Shown one piece after another: positions 49,944 to 59,200 of a stretch of 64,000 bases of DNA. The position numbers were made by a program, and so were the translations under genes. Below the pieces are notes generated by a model that had not been told where the DNA came from, made no database searches, and was given only the letters and a program-made list of their open reading frames with translations. Position 1 is the stretch's first letter; each line of letters opens with the position of its first letter. This DNA is from CAYLJJ01 sp964384025. Lineage in GTDB: Bacteria > Myxococcota_A > Bradymonadia > UBA7976 > UBA1532. The stretch is taken from assembly GCA_964384025.1 (NCBI GenBank), contig CAYLJJ010000023.1, positions 1-64,000 of the forward strand. Direction: 5' to 3'.

Positions 49944-52394
49944 ATGCGCCTTGCACGATTCAGGAAGCTTCTACTCTTCATCCTGCTCCTCAGCCCCCTC
50001 CTTCTGCTCTTTATTCTGAGCCGGATGTTCCCTTCTAGAGAGGGGCGACTGCCCCCTCTCCCTAAAATGCTCCACCCACCTCAGGCTCAAGAGCTGACAT
50101 TGCGCCTTCTGGATACGCTCCCTCAGCTTCGTTTTAAGTTGAGCCCCAGCGCCCTGAGAGAGCGACTTCAGGATGCCCAACGCTACTCCTATCTAAGAGA
50201 CTCTCCCTATCTACCTGCTGATCGCTTCTCCAAACAGCGGGCCTTCTCTCTAGCGGTGGGAGAGGTGCTGATGGATGAGCGCCTCAGCCAAGTGAAGCAT
50301 GCCAATGGGGTCTACGATGGGCGCTATGCGCTCTATCTCCCCGGAGGCGATCGCGTTGAGTTGGATCTAGAACTCTCTCCAGGTGCCCAGTTCTCCAGCG
50401 CCGCCGTGCTTCTACCCAGCCAAGGGGAGCAGCCTCGCTGCGGTGCCACCTTGAAGATCAGCCTTAAACAGGCAGGGAGTTGGCAACTCCTCAAAGAGCT
50501 CAAGCTCTCCACGCTGCCCTTTCATTGGCGACCTCTGGAGATCCCCTTGAACGCTGAGGGCCCCGCCCAACTCAGCCTAGAGGTGGAGCGAGCCTCTGGC
50601 TGTAAAGGGCCAGCTCAGCTCTTCCTGGCAGATCCCCGAATTCTACAACCCAGCGTTGAACCTCCCCTTAACCTTCTCTACCTCAACCTCTGCACGGTGA
50701 GAGCCAAAGACTTTGGCTTTATGGGTCAAAAGCGCCCCAGTAGCCCTCGCATCGACGCCCTGGCGAAGGAGAGCTTGGTCTTTGGCCAAGCCCGCTCCAA
50801 CGCCAACTGGAGTAAGGCATCTCAAACCTCAGCGCTCCTGGGGCGCTACCCCTCTAGCATCGGCAACAAATATTTCTGGGGCGCGGTGGGAGCTTTTGAG
50901 CGCAGCAGCTATACACACCTAGCTTGGCCTGGGCTGCCCACAATCCTTCGGCGCCAGGGCTATGAGACCTTGGCCTTGGTGGACAATATCTTTATCGCTG
51001 ATTATCTGCATGTGGGGATGGATCTGGGCTTCGCTCGCTTCTATGACAACATGAAGCATATCTGGAACGCCTCGGAGATCGTTGCTCAGACGGGAGAGTT
51101 TCTAGAAGCCCGAGGGCAGCGCCCCTTCTTCCTCTATCTCAACCTCGCCAACGCCCACGCCCGCTATCGTCCCCCCCGGGAGGATCTCCTGGACTCAGGT
51201 TTTGGGCTGGAGGATCTGCTGGGGAGCGACGCCCAGCTTCAAGAGGCCCTGCACTTGGGGGAGATCCGCTATACCGACCGCCTTGTAGGCCAACTCTTGG
51301 ATCTGTTGGAGACGCTCAAGTTGAGAGAGCGGACCCTGATTGTGCTTCATGGAGATCATGGAGAGTTGATGAGCCCTCTACACAATCTAGAGGTCAGCGT
51401 CCGCTCTGCTGGAGCCCCACGAGAGGTCTCCTACTACGGCCCCACGCTCTATAAACATGGCTGGACTTGGTATGAGGAGGAGCTGCGTATCCCGATGCTG
51501 CTCTCTCTACCAGGGCGGGTCCCAGTAGAGCGTAGGGAGGGAGCTACGAGCCCCATCGACTTGGCGCCTACGATCTTGGAGATCTTGAAGATCCCTGCGC
51601 CAGAGAGCCTACAGGGCCGCTCTCTGCTCTCCGATCCAGGGCCACGCTCCATTTTGATCGAGGGCAAACAGTTTCGAGCCCTGATCCAGGGAGAGGAGAA
51701 GTTGGTCTCCTTTCTACCGAGCCTCTCCGCTTGGCGTCTCTGGGGAACGGAGGAGTGGCGAACGCCGCAGCGCTACCTCTTCGATCTAAATCAAGACCCT
51801 CAAGAGCAGAAGGATCTGAGCGCTGCGCGACCTCAGCGACTCAAAGAGTTGGAGCAGGCGCTCAGAGCAGCTCGTCCTCCTCTCTCTGCTCTGCACTTGC
51901 TAAACTTTACCGGCCCTGAGGGGCAGCATTTCAGCGGAGAGCTGCACCTCAGCGCCCCTCTCCTCAGCGCCGTGCTTCGAGACCACGGCGCAGGAGATCG
52001 GCTCCATCTAGAGGGGGATCGGCTGAGCTTCTCGATTCAGACTGCCCCCAAAGGGAGCCCCCCGCCCACCCTCGCTCTGAGCGCTCAGGCCCCTCTTGAG
52101 GAGATCGATCTGGAGATCCAGCTGAATGGCCTCCCCCTTAAAGCAGAGGCGCTGCTCTTGGGGCCCTATGGCCTACCGCTCCTTCAGGGAAAGCGCCCTA
52201 CACGGCTCAACTCAACCTTGATCAGAGCCTTGGGCGTGGGCGCCGAGCAGATCCCCCGTCGGAAGCAGGAGCCTCAGCCTGTGCTGCGCTGGTGGAGCCA
52301 GCGAATATTAGAGGGTGGACCGCAGCCTTTTGGAGCGGTGAACATCGACGAGAGCGTCATGGACGCCATGAAGGATTGGGGCTATGCGAAGTAA
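49944..52394 (+). CDS. Membrane-anchored sulfatase-fold protein with degenerate active site
   Basis: 816 residues from the ATG at 49944; a TTG seven codons earlier is possible. A basic N-terminus plus a long hydrophobic segment (MRLARFRKLLLFILLLSP) anchors it. A ~190-residue beta-rich domain precedes an alkaline-phosphatase/sulfatase domain from about 242. The usual metal-binding IDTLR start is LCTVRAKDFG here, so the first Asp is replaced by Cys at about 250. The nucleophile region, normally C/S-x-P-x-R, is NWSKASQTSALLGRYP. The C-terminal HGDHGEL ligands are kept. It may be inactive or use altered chemistry. A ~170-residue C-terminal extension is of unknown function. It overlaps the next sulfatase gene by 11 nt. 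Confidence 0.85.
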   Translation: MRLARFRKLLLFILLLSPLLLLFILSRMFPSREGRLPPLPKMLHPPQAQELTLRLLDTLPQLRFKLSPSALRERLQDAQRYSYLRDSPYLPADRFSKQRAFSLAVGEVLMDERLSQVKHANGVYDGRYALYLPGGDRVELDLELSPGAQFSSAAVLLPSQGEQPRCGATLKISLKQAGSWQLLKELKLSTLPFHWRPLEIPLNAEGPAQLSLEVERASGCKGPAQLFLADPRILQPSVEPPLNLLYLNLCTVRAKDFGFMGQKRPSSPRIDALAKESLVFGQARSNANWSKASQTSALLGRYPSSIGNKYFWGAVGAFERSSYTHLAWPGLPTILRRQGYETLALVDNIFIADYLHVGMDLGFARFYDNMKHIWNASEIVAQTGEFLEARGQRPFFLYLNLANAHARYRPPREDLLDSGFGLEDLLGSDAQLQEALHLGEIRYTDRLVGQLLDLLETLKLRERTLIVLHGDHGELMSPLHNLEVSVRSAGAPREVSYYGPTLYKHGWTWYEEELRIPMLLSLPGRVPVERREGATSPIDLAPTILEILKIPAPESLQGRSLLSDPGPRSILIEGKQFRALIQGEEKLVSFLPSLSAWRLWGTEEWRTPQRYLFDLNQDPQEQKDLSAARPQRLKELEQALRAARPPLSALHLLNFTGPEGQHFSGELHLSAPLLSAVLRDHGAGDRLHLEGDRLSFSIQTAPKGSPPPTLALSAQAPLEEIDLEIQLNGLPLKAEALLLGPYGLPLLQGKRPTRLNSTLIRALGVGAEQIPRRKQEPQPVLRWWSQRILEGGPQPFGAVNIDESVMDAMKDWGYAK

Positions 52395-54435
52395 CCTCCG
52401 AGGGCTCCTCCTGGGCGGTGCCCTACCTGGCGCGTTGATCTTCCTGCTCCTCTATCTCCTCTTTCTGCTCCTCAATCTCCAGGTACAGTTCTTTGGCCAG
52501 GAGGCCAGCTTTATCATGGAGGTGGTCACCCAGCGCTATAAGAGAGCCTTGGCGCTGGGCCTGCTGCGATTGACTTTGCTCCATCTGCTCTTGGGTGCCT
52601 CCCTGGGGATGCTTATCCGTCTCACGGTTCAGGGGCTGAGGGGCTCACCGCCAAAGAAGCGGAGCGTCGCGGTGGGGGTCTTGCTCCTACACCTCCTGCT
52701 CCTCGCTCGACATATCCATCACTTCCCTCAGCTTTATGTGGAGTCCCTCTACGCCAGAGCTGGAGCCCTGGCCAGCCTCCAACGCTTCCTGACACATCAA
52801 CTCCCAGCCTGGGCCCTAGACCTCTCCCTGCTGCTCCTCCTGCTCCCCCTGCTGGCGGCGCTCCTTAAACTCAAACGGATGAGCTCAGCTCACAGACGGC
52901 GCGCTCTGGTGAGCTTAGGGATCCTGTTTGCTCTGGGTGGAGGGCTCTACCTCTGGGCTCAACACCCAGGCTCCAAAGCTTCGGGACGCTTCAATATCAT
53001 CATCTTAGGAGCTGACTCTCTACGGCCGGACCATATGGGGAGCTATGGCTATCAACGCCCCACTAGCCCTGCCATCGACGCCTTGGCGGCGCGCTCGATC
53101 CTCTTTGAACGGGCCTATGTACCCATCGCGCGAACCTTCCCCTCCTGGGCCAGCATCCTCACAGGGCAGTGGCCCCATAAACATGGCATTCGTCACATGT
53201 TGCCGCTCCCAGAGAGGCGCCTCCAGGAGGCTCAGACCCTCCCCCGGCTCCTTAAAGCGGCGGGCTATCGCAGCGCTGCTGTAGCGGACTATGCAGGAGA
53301 TATCTTTGGTCGGCTTCACGCAGGCTTTGAGCGGGTAGATGCCCCTGAGATGCATTTCCGTTCGCTCATCCGCCTTCGACTTCTCCAGATGCAGCCCAGC
53401 CTCCTGATCTACCTTGAGAACCCCCTGGGCCGTGCTCTCTTTCCAGAGATGAGCGGCATGGTGGAGTATGCTCAGAGCGGCCCCACCATGGATCGCCTGC
53501 TTCAGGAGATCGATCGTGGAGATGGGCGCCCCTTCTTTATCAGCGCTTTCTTCTCCAGCCCTCACTTCCCCTACACCACCGAGGCTCCCTTTTATCGACT
53601 CTTTGCCCAGGCCGACTACGAGGGCGAGAGCCTCTATATGCGCCACGTCAAGCTCAATGAGGATCAGGAGACCTTGAGACAAGAGATGCCTCATATTCGA
53701 GATCTCTTCGACGGGGGTGTGCGAGCCTTTGATCATCAGGTCGCTCGCCTCCTCGCTCATCTGGAGAAGCGAGATCTGATGAAAGAGACGATATTGGTGA
53801 TCCTCTCAGATCATGGGGAGTCTTTGGGAGAGCGAGGTATCTTGGGGCATGGAGACAACCTGAGGAACCTGGAGGAGCTGCGTATCCCTTTGATTATCTA
53901 TGTGCCCGGCTTGGAGCCTCAGCGGGTTCCTGGTTTGGTGCGCAGCGTTGATCTCGCCCCCAGCCTCCTCCAACTCTTGTCACTCCCCATCCCCAAGGAG
54001 ATCGATGGTCGGGAGTTAGGCCCTATGCTCCGAGGGGAGCAGCAAGAGCTGGGGCTCTTAGGCTTCGCTGAGACCGGCATCTGGTTCTCTGAAGAGGGGG
54101 GGTCCTTCTATCAGAGACAGCGCATCCCCTACCCTGGGATCAGCGAGGTCGCTGAGCTGGGAGAGGGAGATGAGATCTGTATTCGACCCGCCTATGAGGA
54201 TGTCGCAATGGTGGCCAAGCATCGAGCTGCCTTTAACTTGGAGCATGAGGTGATCTATCTCCCCAGCCCTGAGGGCCTACGCTATGAGGGTTGGAACATC
54301 AAGGGAGCGGGAGAGAGCCTCGCTGAGGAGCCTGATCTTCAGCTCAAGGCCGCTCTAAAGCGCTTCATCTCTCAAGGAGATATCCGCTGGTTGGGACCTT
54401 TCGCCCTGCCCCATAAGCCCAAAGTTCAGCCCTGA
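52384..54435 (+). CDS. Polytopic membrane sulfatase/phosphoethanolamine-transferase-like protein
   Basis: 683 residues. Five N-terminal membrane helices (about 1-200) are followed by a periplasmic sulfatase-fold domain, the layout of LTA synthase and EptA-type transferases. The metal-binding LGADSLRPDHMG has Asp211. The nucleophile stretch RTFPSWASILTGQWPHKHG fits the Ser/Thr type, with Thr at about 251, rather than formylglycine. LSDHGESLGERG supplies later metal ligands. It may move a polar head group onto an envelope lipid or glycan, or hydrolyse one. Start and stop overlap with the degenerate paralogue upstream, suggesting the two act together. Confidence 0.87.
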   Translation: MRSNLRGLLLGGALPGALIFLLLYLLFLLLNLQVQFFGQEASFIMEVVTQRYKRALALGLLRLTLLHLLLGASLGMLIRLTVQGLRGSPPKKRSVAVGVLLLHLLLLARHIHHFPQLYVESLYARAGALASLQRFLTHQLPAWALDLSLLLLLLPLLAALLKLKRMSSAHRRRALVSLGILFALGGGLYLWAQHPGSKASGRFNIIILGADSLRPDHMGSYGYQRPTSPAIDALAARSILFERAYVPIARTFPSWASILTGQWPHKHGIRHMLPLPERRLQEAQTLPRLLKAAGYRSAAVADYAGDIFGRLHAGFERVDAPEMHFRSLIRLRLLQMQPSLLIYLENPLGRALFPEMSGMVEYAQSGPTMDRLLQEIDRGDGRPFFISAFFSSPHFPYTTEAPFYRLFAQADYEGESLYMRHVKLNEDQETLRQEMPHIRDLFDGGVRAFDHQVARLLAHLEKRDLMKETILVILSDHGESLGERGILGHGDNLRNLEELRIPLIIYVPGLEPQRVPGLVRSVDLAPSLLQLLSLPIPKEIDGRELGPMLRGEQQELGLLGFAETGIWFSEEGGSFYQRQRIPYPGISEVAELGEGDEICIRPAYEDVAMVAKHRAAFNLEHEVIYLPSPEGLRYEGWNIKGAGESLAEEPDLQLKAALKRFISQGDIRWLGPFALPHKPKVQP

Positions 54436-55039
54436 GAGCGGCAGGCATCGTGGTGATGTTTGCTTCTTTAGGGCCCAAACAACATGCGGCCTTGACCCTC
54501 GTTTCGCCCGAAGGCTGCATGTTTGATGCTGTGCGATATGTTTGCAATTTATGCATGGCAGCGCAGCCAACTTATATACGTGAGTTGAAATATCATGGCT
54601 ATATTGAATATTTGGATTGATTTCGAATGCATAATCGCTAAATCAACACCAAATAGCAACCATTAAACCCTTTGGATTAAGTCCTAATAATATTTTATCC
54701 ATGGGATTTCCATCCAATCTTTCGAACTTACTATCTGCTGACGGTGAGTGGGTGGACGACTGCACACCTGCCCCCCCACGGTCGAGATCTGCGAGGATGG
54801 GAATCCGTTTTTCGAATCAGGTGGAAAACTAGAGCGCTCATGCCCAGGAGGTGTGAAAGCAAGTCTAGAGTTTGGACTGATGTTCAAGCTCATGCATCAT
54901 GACGCACTCGAATCTAATCTCTAAACTCACATAAATTCTGATGGGTCGACGGACGGAAATAAGCGGTCATTTGATTGTTGTGCTCCCGTTAAGAGCATAC
55001 TCATCGACGCATGTCGGCAAGGGCTCAAGCCTCAGCGTC
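54436..55039. other. 604-nt AT-richer region without a convincing gene
   Basis: Base content shifts towards AT, especially 54540-54700, compared with both flanks. Frames are short. The best is a GTG frame at 54748-54924 (58 codons, ending FKLMHHDALESNL), in which the stretch with CEDGNPFF and GKLERSCPGG looks protein-like, perhaps a gene fragment near a run of seven C at 54771-54777. The opposite-strand frame 54684-54893 is weaker. A strong hairpin is at 54481-54523. The region sits at a convergent junction. Confidence 0.5.
54481..54523. repeat. 13-bp inverted repeat (hairpin)
   Basis: AACATGCGGCCTT (54481-54493) and AAGGCTGCATGTT (54511-54523) pair over 13 positions with one G-U, around a 17-nt loop. 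It lies 45 nt after the second sulfatase stop. No T run follows on either strand, so it is not a standard terminator. It may stabilise the operon's 3' end or be a mobile-element relic. Confidence 0.65.
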
Positions 55040-55381
55040 TCATTGGATCTTCTTTTTGGTCGAGCAATCTAACGTCAAACTGATATCATCCCCAATCTCA
55101 AAGCGCTCTCTTCGTCCTCCACACTCCAACCAATAGCTTCCTTCGGGAAGCTTAAAGCTGTGGCTGCGCGCTGCCCCTCGCCCAAAGCTGCTCCTACGCA
55201 GCAGCTTCCCCTCTTTATCGTAGAGGCTCACCTCCAGCAGGGCTGCTGAAGAGCGATAGCTGAGCTGCACCTCTCGCCCTGCGGCCTCCCAGGTACGGAC
55301 CCCCTGAAGCAGGGCCAGCGCGGCCAATAGCCCCAATATGGTGCGGATCAAGCGACGCTTCCAGGGTTTGGCCTTACTCAA
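55040..55381 (-). CDS. Small membrane-anchored hypothetical protein
   Basis: 113 residues. A basic N-terminus MSKAKPWKRRLIR and one transmembrane helix (about 12-28) lead into an extracytoplasmic beta domain with SLYDKEGKLLRRSSFGRGA and a C-terminal CGGRRERFEIGDD segment. No family is recognised; the body resembles small carboxypeptidase-regulatory-like or PEGA-like beta domains. The start overlaps the stop of the metallophosphoesterase gene (ATGA), so it is the last gene of that operon. Confidence 0.72.
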   Translation of the reverse strand: MSKAKPWKRRLIRTILGLLAALALLQGVRTWEAAGREVQLSYRSSAALLEVSLYDKEGKLLRRSSFGRGAARSHSFKLPEGSYWLECGGRRERFEIGDDISLTLDCSTKKKIQ

Positions 55382-56235
55382 GCTTCCTCCTCCTGGAGCA
55401 GGAAGCGCCCACTCTCTGGCTCGTGGATATAGCGCTCTACCCTCAACAGCCGTTCACCCTCGATCACATAAAGGTTGAACTCTGCCCTTCCCTGGCTGGC
55501 GCTGGCGCTGGAGACACGCAGGATCGGGATCTCCGTTCCGGGTAGAGTGTAACGGCCAAAGCGATGATCATGACCGTGGATGATCAACTGAGGTGGGCGT
55601 GAGAGGCTCTTGAGTTGAGCGCTCAAGGCTTCAGCATCAAGGAGATCTTGACGCTTACTTTCAGCGATGGGGTGGTGCAAACAGAGGAGCTGGAAGGGCT
55701 CATGGCCCGCCTCAAGCAGCTCCGCCATCCGCTCCATCTGCGCGGGACCTACAGCCCCTGTAGCTTTGAAGATCGGCGCAGGCTGCGCGGTGCTCAGGCC
55801 CAGGATCAGAAGCCCTGGGAGCCTGCGGATCACGGGGTAGGACCAAACCCCATCGCGTGAAGCGAGATCTTGTGGGAGATAGAGACCAAAGCTGCGCTCA
55901 AATAGACCCCGAGCCTCCTCTATATAGAGGTCATGGTTTCCGGGTACCAGGGTCAGCTCCTCTGGAGAGAAGTGACTGCGCAGCAGCTCACCAGCTCGCT
56001 GAAACTCTCCAGGTAGGGCGAGGTTGACCATATCTCCTGTACAGATTGTATGATCCACCTTGAGCAGATCGATGGCGTCCAGGAGCGCTGAAAAGATCTC
56101 CTCCTGATGATGCCGTGCGCGAAAGAGCGCCAAGTTGAGCGCCCCTGTCCAGCGCTTATTGAGGAGTTGATGAAGCTTGGGCGCGTTGAGCGCGGCGATA
56201 TGGGCGTCGGAAAAATGGGCGACTCTCAGGCTCAT
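55378..56235 (-). CDS. Cytoplasmic metallophosphoesterase
   Basis: 285 residues of calcineurin-like phosphoesterase. Motifs are VAHFSDAHI (about 5-13), CTGDMVNLA, VPGNHDLY, LCLHHPI and IIHGHDHRFGRY, covering all metal ligands. No signal peptide. The closest families are cAMP phosphodiesterase CpdA-like and Icc-like proteins, or UDP-diacylglucosamine hydrolases; the substrate cannot be fixed. It is coupled by ATGA overlaps both to the CARDB lipoprotein gene upstream and to the small anchored protein downstream. Confidence 0.88.
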   Translation of the reverse strand: MSLRVAHFSDAHIAALNAPKLHQLLNKRWTGALNLALFRARHHQEEIFSALLDAIDLLKVDHTICTGDMVNLALPGEFQRAGELLRSHFSPEELTLVPGNHDLYIEEARGLFERSFGLYLPQDLASRDGVWSYPVIRRLPGLLILGLSTAQPAPIFKATGAVGPAQMERMAELLEAGHEPFQLLCLHHPIAESKRQDLLDAEALSAQLKSLSRPPQLIIHGHDHRFGRYTLPGTEIPILRVSSASASQGRAEFNLYVIEGERLLRVERYIHEPESGRFLLQEEEA

Positions 56236-59200
56236 CTCAGCTCCCAGACCAGCGAGTACTCATTATGGGCGTCAAAAAAGCCATCCACTCGGATAAGCAA
56301 GCTTCCTGGAGAGAGACCCTCCAGCTCAACCAACTCCCCATCCTCCTCACCACGGCTCTCCCCCAAGAGCTGCTCTTCTAGATCCCAAACCTGAAGGTCA
56401 AGATCTCCGAGATCCTGTTCAAATTCTAGACGCAGCACCAGATCGGCAGGCAGAGGCAGCGGTAAGAGATACCAATCTTCGGTGAAGGGGCAGATCACCC
56501 GATCTTTGAGGAGACCCTCGCTTCCCTCCAAGGGAGTAGCGGTTGAGGGCCCCTCATTCTCTCTGAGATCATCATCTTCACAGCGTGCCTCCACCTCAAG
56601 AGGAGCCGCAGCGCTGTTGTTCCCTGGCCGAATATCTGGGTGCTCTCGCTCTGGATCCAAAGAGGCCAAGAGGTAGCCCTCTCCCGCTGGGAGGTTCGCT
56701 GGGAGGGTCAGGCGCTGTTGGAAAGGGAGCTGGGCTGCTCCCGGGAGATCCAGGCGGCGCTCAGCCAAGAGCCAGTCGTCAGGGCTGGGCAGCTCATCGA
56801 TCGAGAAGAGGAAGCGTAGGAGGGCCTGCTCGACACCATCTCCTCTGAGGTTCTGAAGTTGGCCCTCAACGCGGAGATCTCCTCCTGGTGAGAGTTGATG
56901 GCCAGAGAGTCGCAGCGCGCTGACTGCCAGATCGACGCCGCTGACCCCTGCGAGGGTCAGTTCATAGATGATCACCTCTGGAGCCTCAGAGCGTGCCCTC
57001 ACACGATATTCTCCATTGAGCTGAGCTTCATAAGAGATACGCCGTTCACTCTCTCCTAAGAGTTCGCCTTGGGGAGCAAAGAGGCTCAGCTGGACCGGAT
57101 GCGCTCCCGAAGCCACCTGAAGACTGATGCTGTTACCCGCTGGGATGGGGAAGCGGAACCAATCCTCATCTCCTGGACAGAGGCTCAGCTGGTGGCGACC
57201 ATCTGCGAGGAGGGTGGCCAGCTCCTCGCTCCCATTGGGCTCAAAGCCATCATCGCTACACTCCTCAGCGGCGCGCTGGATCAGCTCCAGGCGATAGCTG
57301 TTGGCTACGTGCAGCTCATCTCCAGGGGCAAGATACACCCTCAAAAAGAGCGGACCGCTCTCCTGTACCCTGAGCAGCCGCACCATCTCTCGATTCTGGA
57401 GGCTGCGGCTCTCAGCCAGGAGGCTGCTCATATCCGCAGCGTAGAGGGCCAACTCCAGATCCCCCGCCTCATGCTCAAAGTCCAAACGGACCTCGAGCTG
57501 ATCCCCTGCTTCTCCCTCTAGGCGGTACCAATCGTCATCTCCTCGACAGCTCCGCAACTCCTCCTGGACTCCCGGTTGGAGGGGGGCTGCAAGGGGTGGA
57601 GCGCCGCCCTCCTCAAAGGGGCTACCATTGGGCTCCAGGGGATCCGCCTGACAGGCTTGTTCAGCGTCCGCCAATAGGCGCAAGAGCAGGCGGTTCTCCT
57701 CATCGCTCTCCTCCACCTCATCATCAGCGTCCGCCTCAAGAATCAGGAACCAGATCTGATCCTCCAGCTCCTCAGGCATCTCTAAGCGCAGGTTGAGAGC
57801 CTGAGCCTCATTGGCGAGCAGGGCGGGCGCCCTCAGCTCGCTCAGGGGGAGCGCCTCCTCTCCCAGGGTATCGGCGCTCAGAGAGAGCTTTAAGAGGGAG
57901 TCAAGGGCGGGCTCTCCACCCAGGTTGAGCAGCTCAACGCTGAGCTCAACTTGGGCTCCCGCCTGGATCAGCGCAGGGATAGCGCGAGCATCCCTCAGTC
58001 TCAGATCTGGAGCCTCAGGAGGAGAGCCCTGGCTGTACTCCAGAGCATAGCTAAAATGGCCTTGGAGGGGCCGGATCTGTAGGCGTGGACTGCGGGGCTC
58101 CTCGCTGCTCTCTAGGACCAAGCTGAGGCTGCCTGAGGCTCCCCCCGCTCGATGGAGTGGCTCCCCCTCTTCATCGAACATCCGCATCTCCAACTCTCCC
58201 TCCTCAGGATCCCAGCTCAGACGCCACTCAGAGATCTGCCCAGGAGGGATCTCCAAGAGTTGCCAATCTGCCTCATCACAGGCTCCCAGCTCAGGGTAAC
58301 TTCCAGGTTCCAGGAGCCGCGCTCGCTCAAACTCATCATCCCCCTCCCGAAGATCCTCTCGGCAGCCCCCGGTGGCTCCTTCAACCTCTAAGCTCTCCTG
58401 AGCAAAGCGAAAGTTGTTCTCCTCATCCCGCTCTCCTTGTAGGCGGTCGTCGGGATCCACCACCAAGCCGACCCGCCAAAGGAGAACTTGCTGATCGAGC
58501 TCCTCAGGAATGATCAGGGCTCGCTGGATTTGAACGCTCTCTCCCCCAGGAATGGGATCAACCTCAAAGCGCTCTAAAATCTGATCAGCGCCAGAATCAA
58601 AACGCTCATCAGCGCTGAGGATAAAGATCGCCTCTAGGTCTCCGGTGGTATCTCGCCCCAGGTTGCCGATCTCCGCGCTCAAGTTCAGATGCTGTCCTAC
58701 CTCGACGCGGGAGGGTTCAAAGCTGAGGCCCTGGATGAAGGGATCAAGATCAGGCTCTCCTCCCAGGCTCAGGATAGCTTGCTGGCTGCGGCGATTGTTG
58801 CCTGGATTGACATCATGACTGCTGTTGGAGGGATCTGCGACTGCGCTGATGCGATACTCTCCGGCGGGAAGGCGTCGCGTGATAGGCAAGCTCAACGCCA
58901 ACTCCAGCAGCTCTCCAGCGGGGAGCCCTGACAGATTCTCAGAGCGCAGCTGGATCGCCTCACCTCCACCCACAGGCTCCGCCAAGAGTCGCAGGACAAA
59001 GAAGCGCTCCACAGAGAGAGTGCCTCGATTCTCCAATTGAAGGCTCCCGCTGAGGTTCTGTCCCCAATAGGCGATCTCCGGCCCCAGGCTCAGGGATCGG
59101 ATGATCAGATCAACCCCCTCCACAGCTCCCTCTTCAGCCAAGAGGAAAGGATCAGACCAAACCCGAAGGTTGTCATCCTCCTGCTGCTCCTCGATACGCT

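Noticed and set aside
54481..54523. Integron attC site
   Set aside because: The arms lack the RYYYAAC/GTTRRRY core sites, and no integrase or cassette structure is present.
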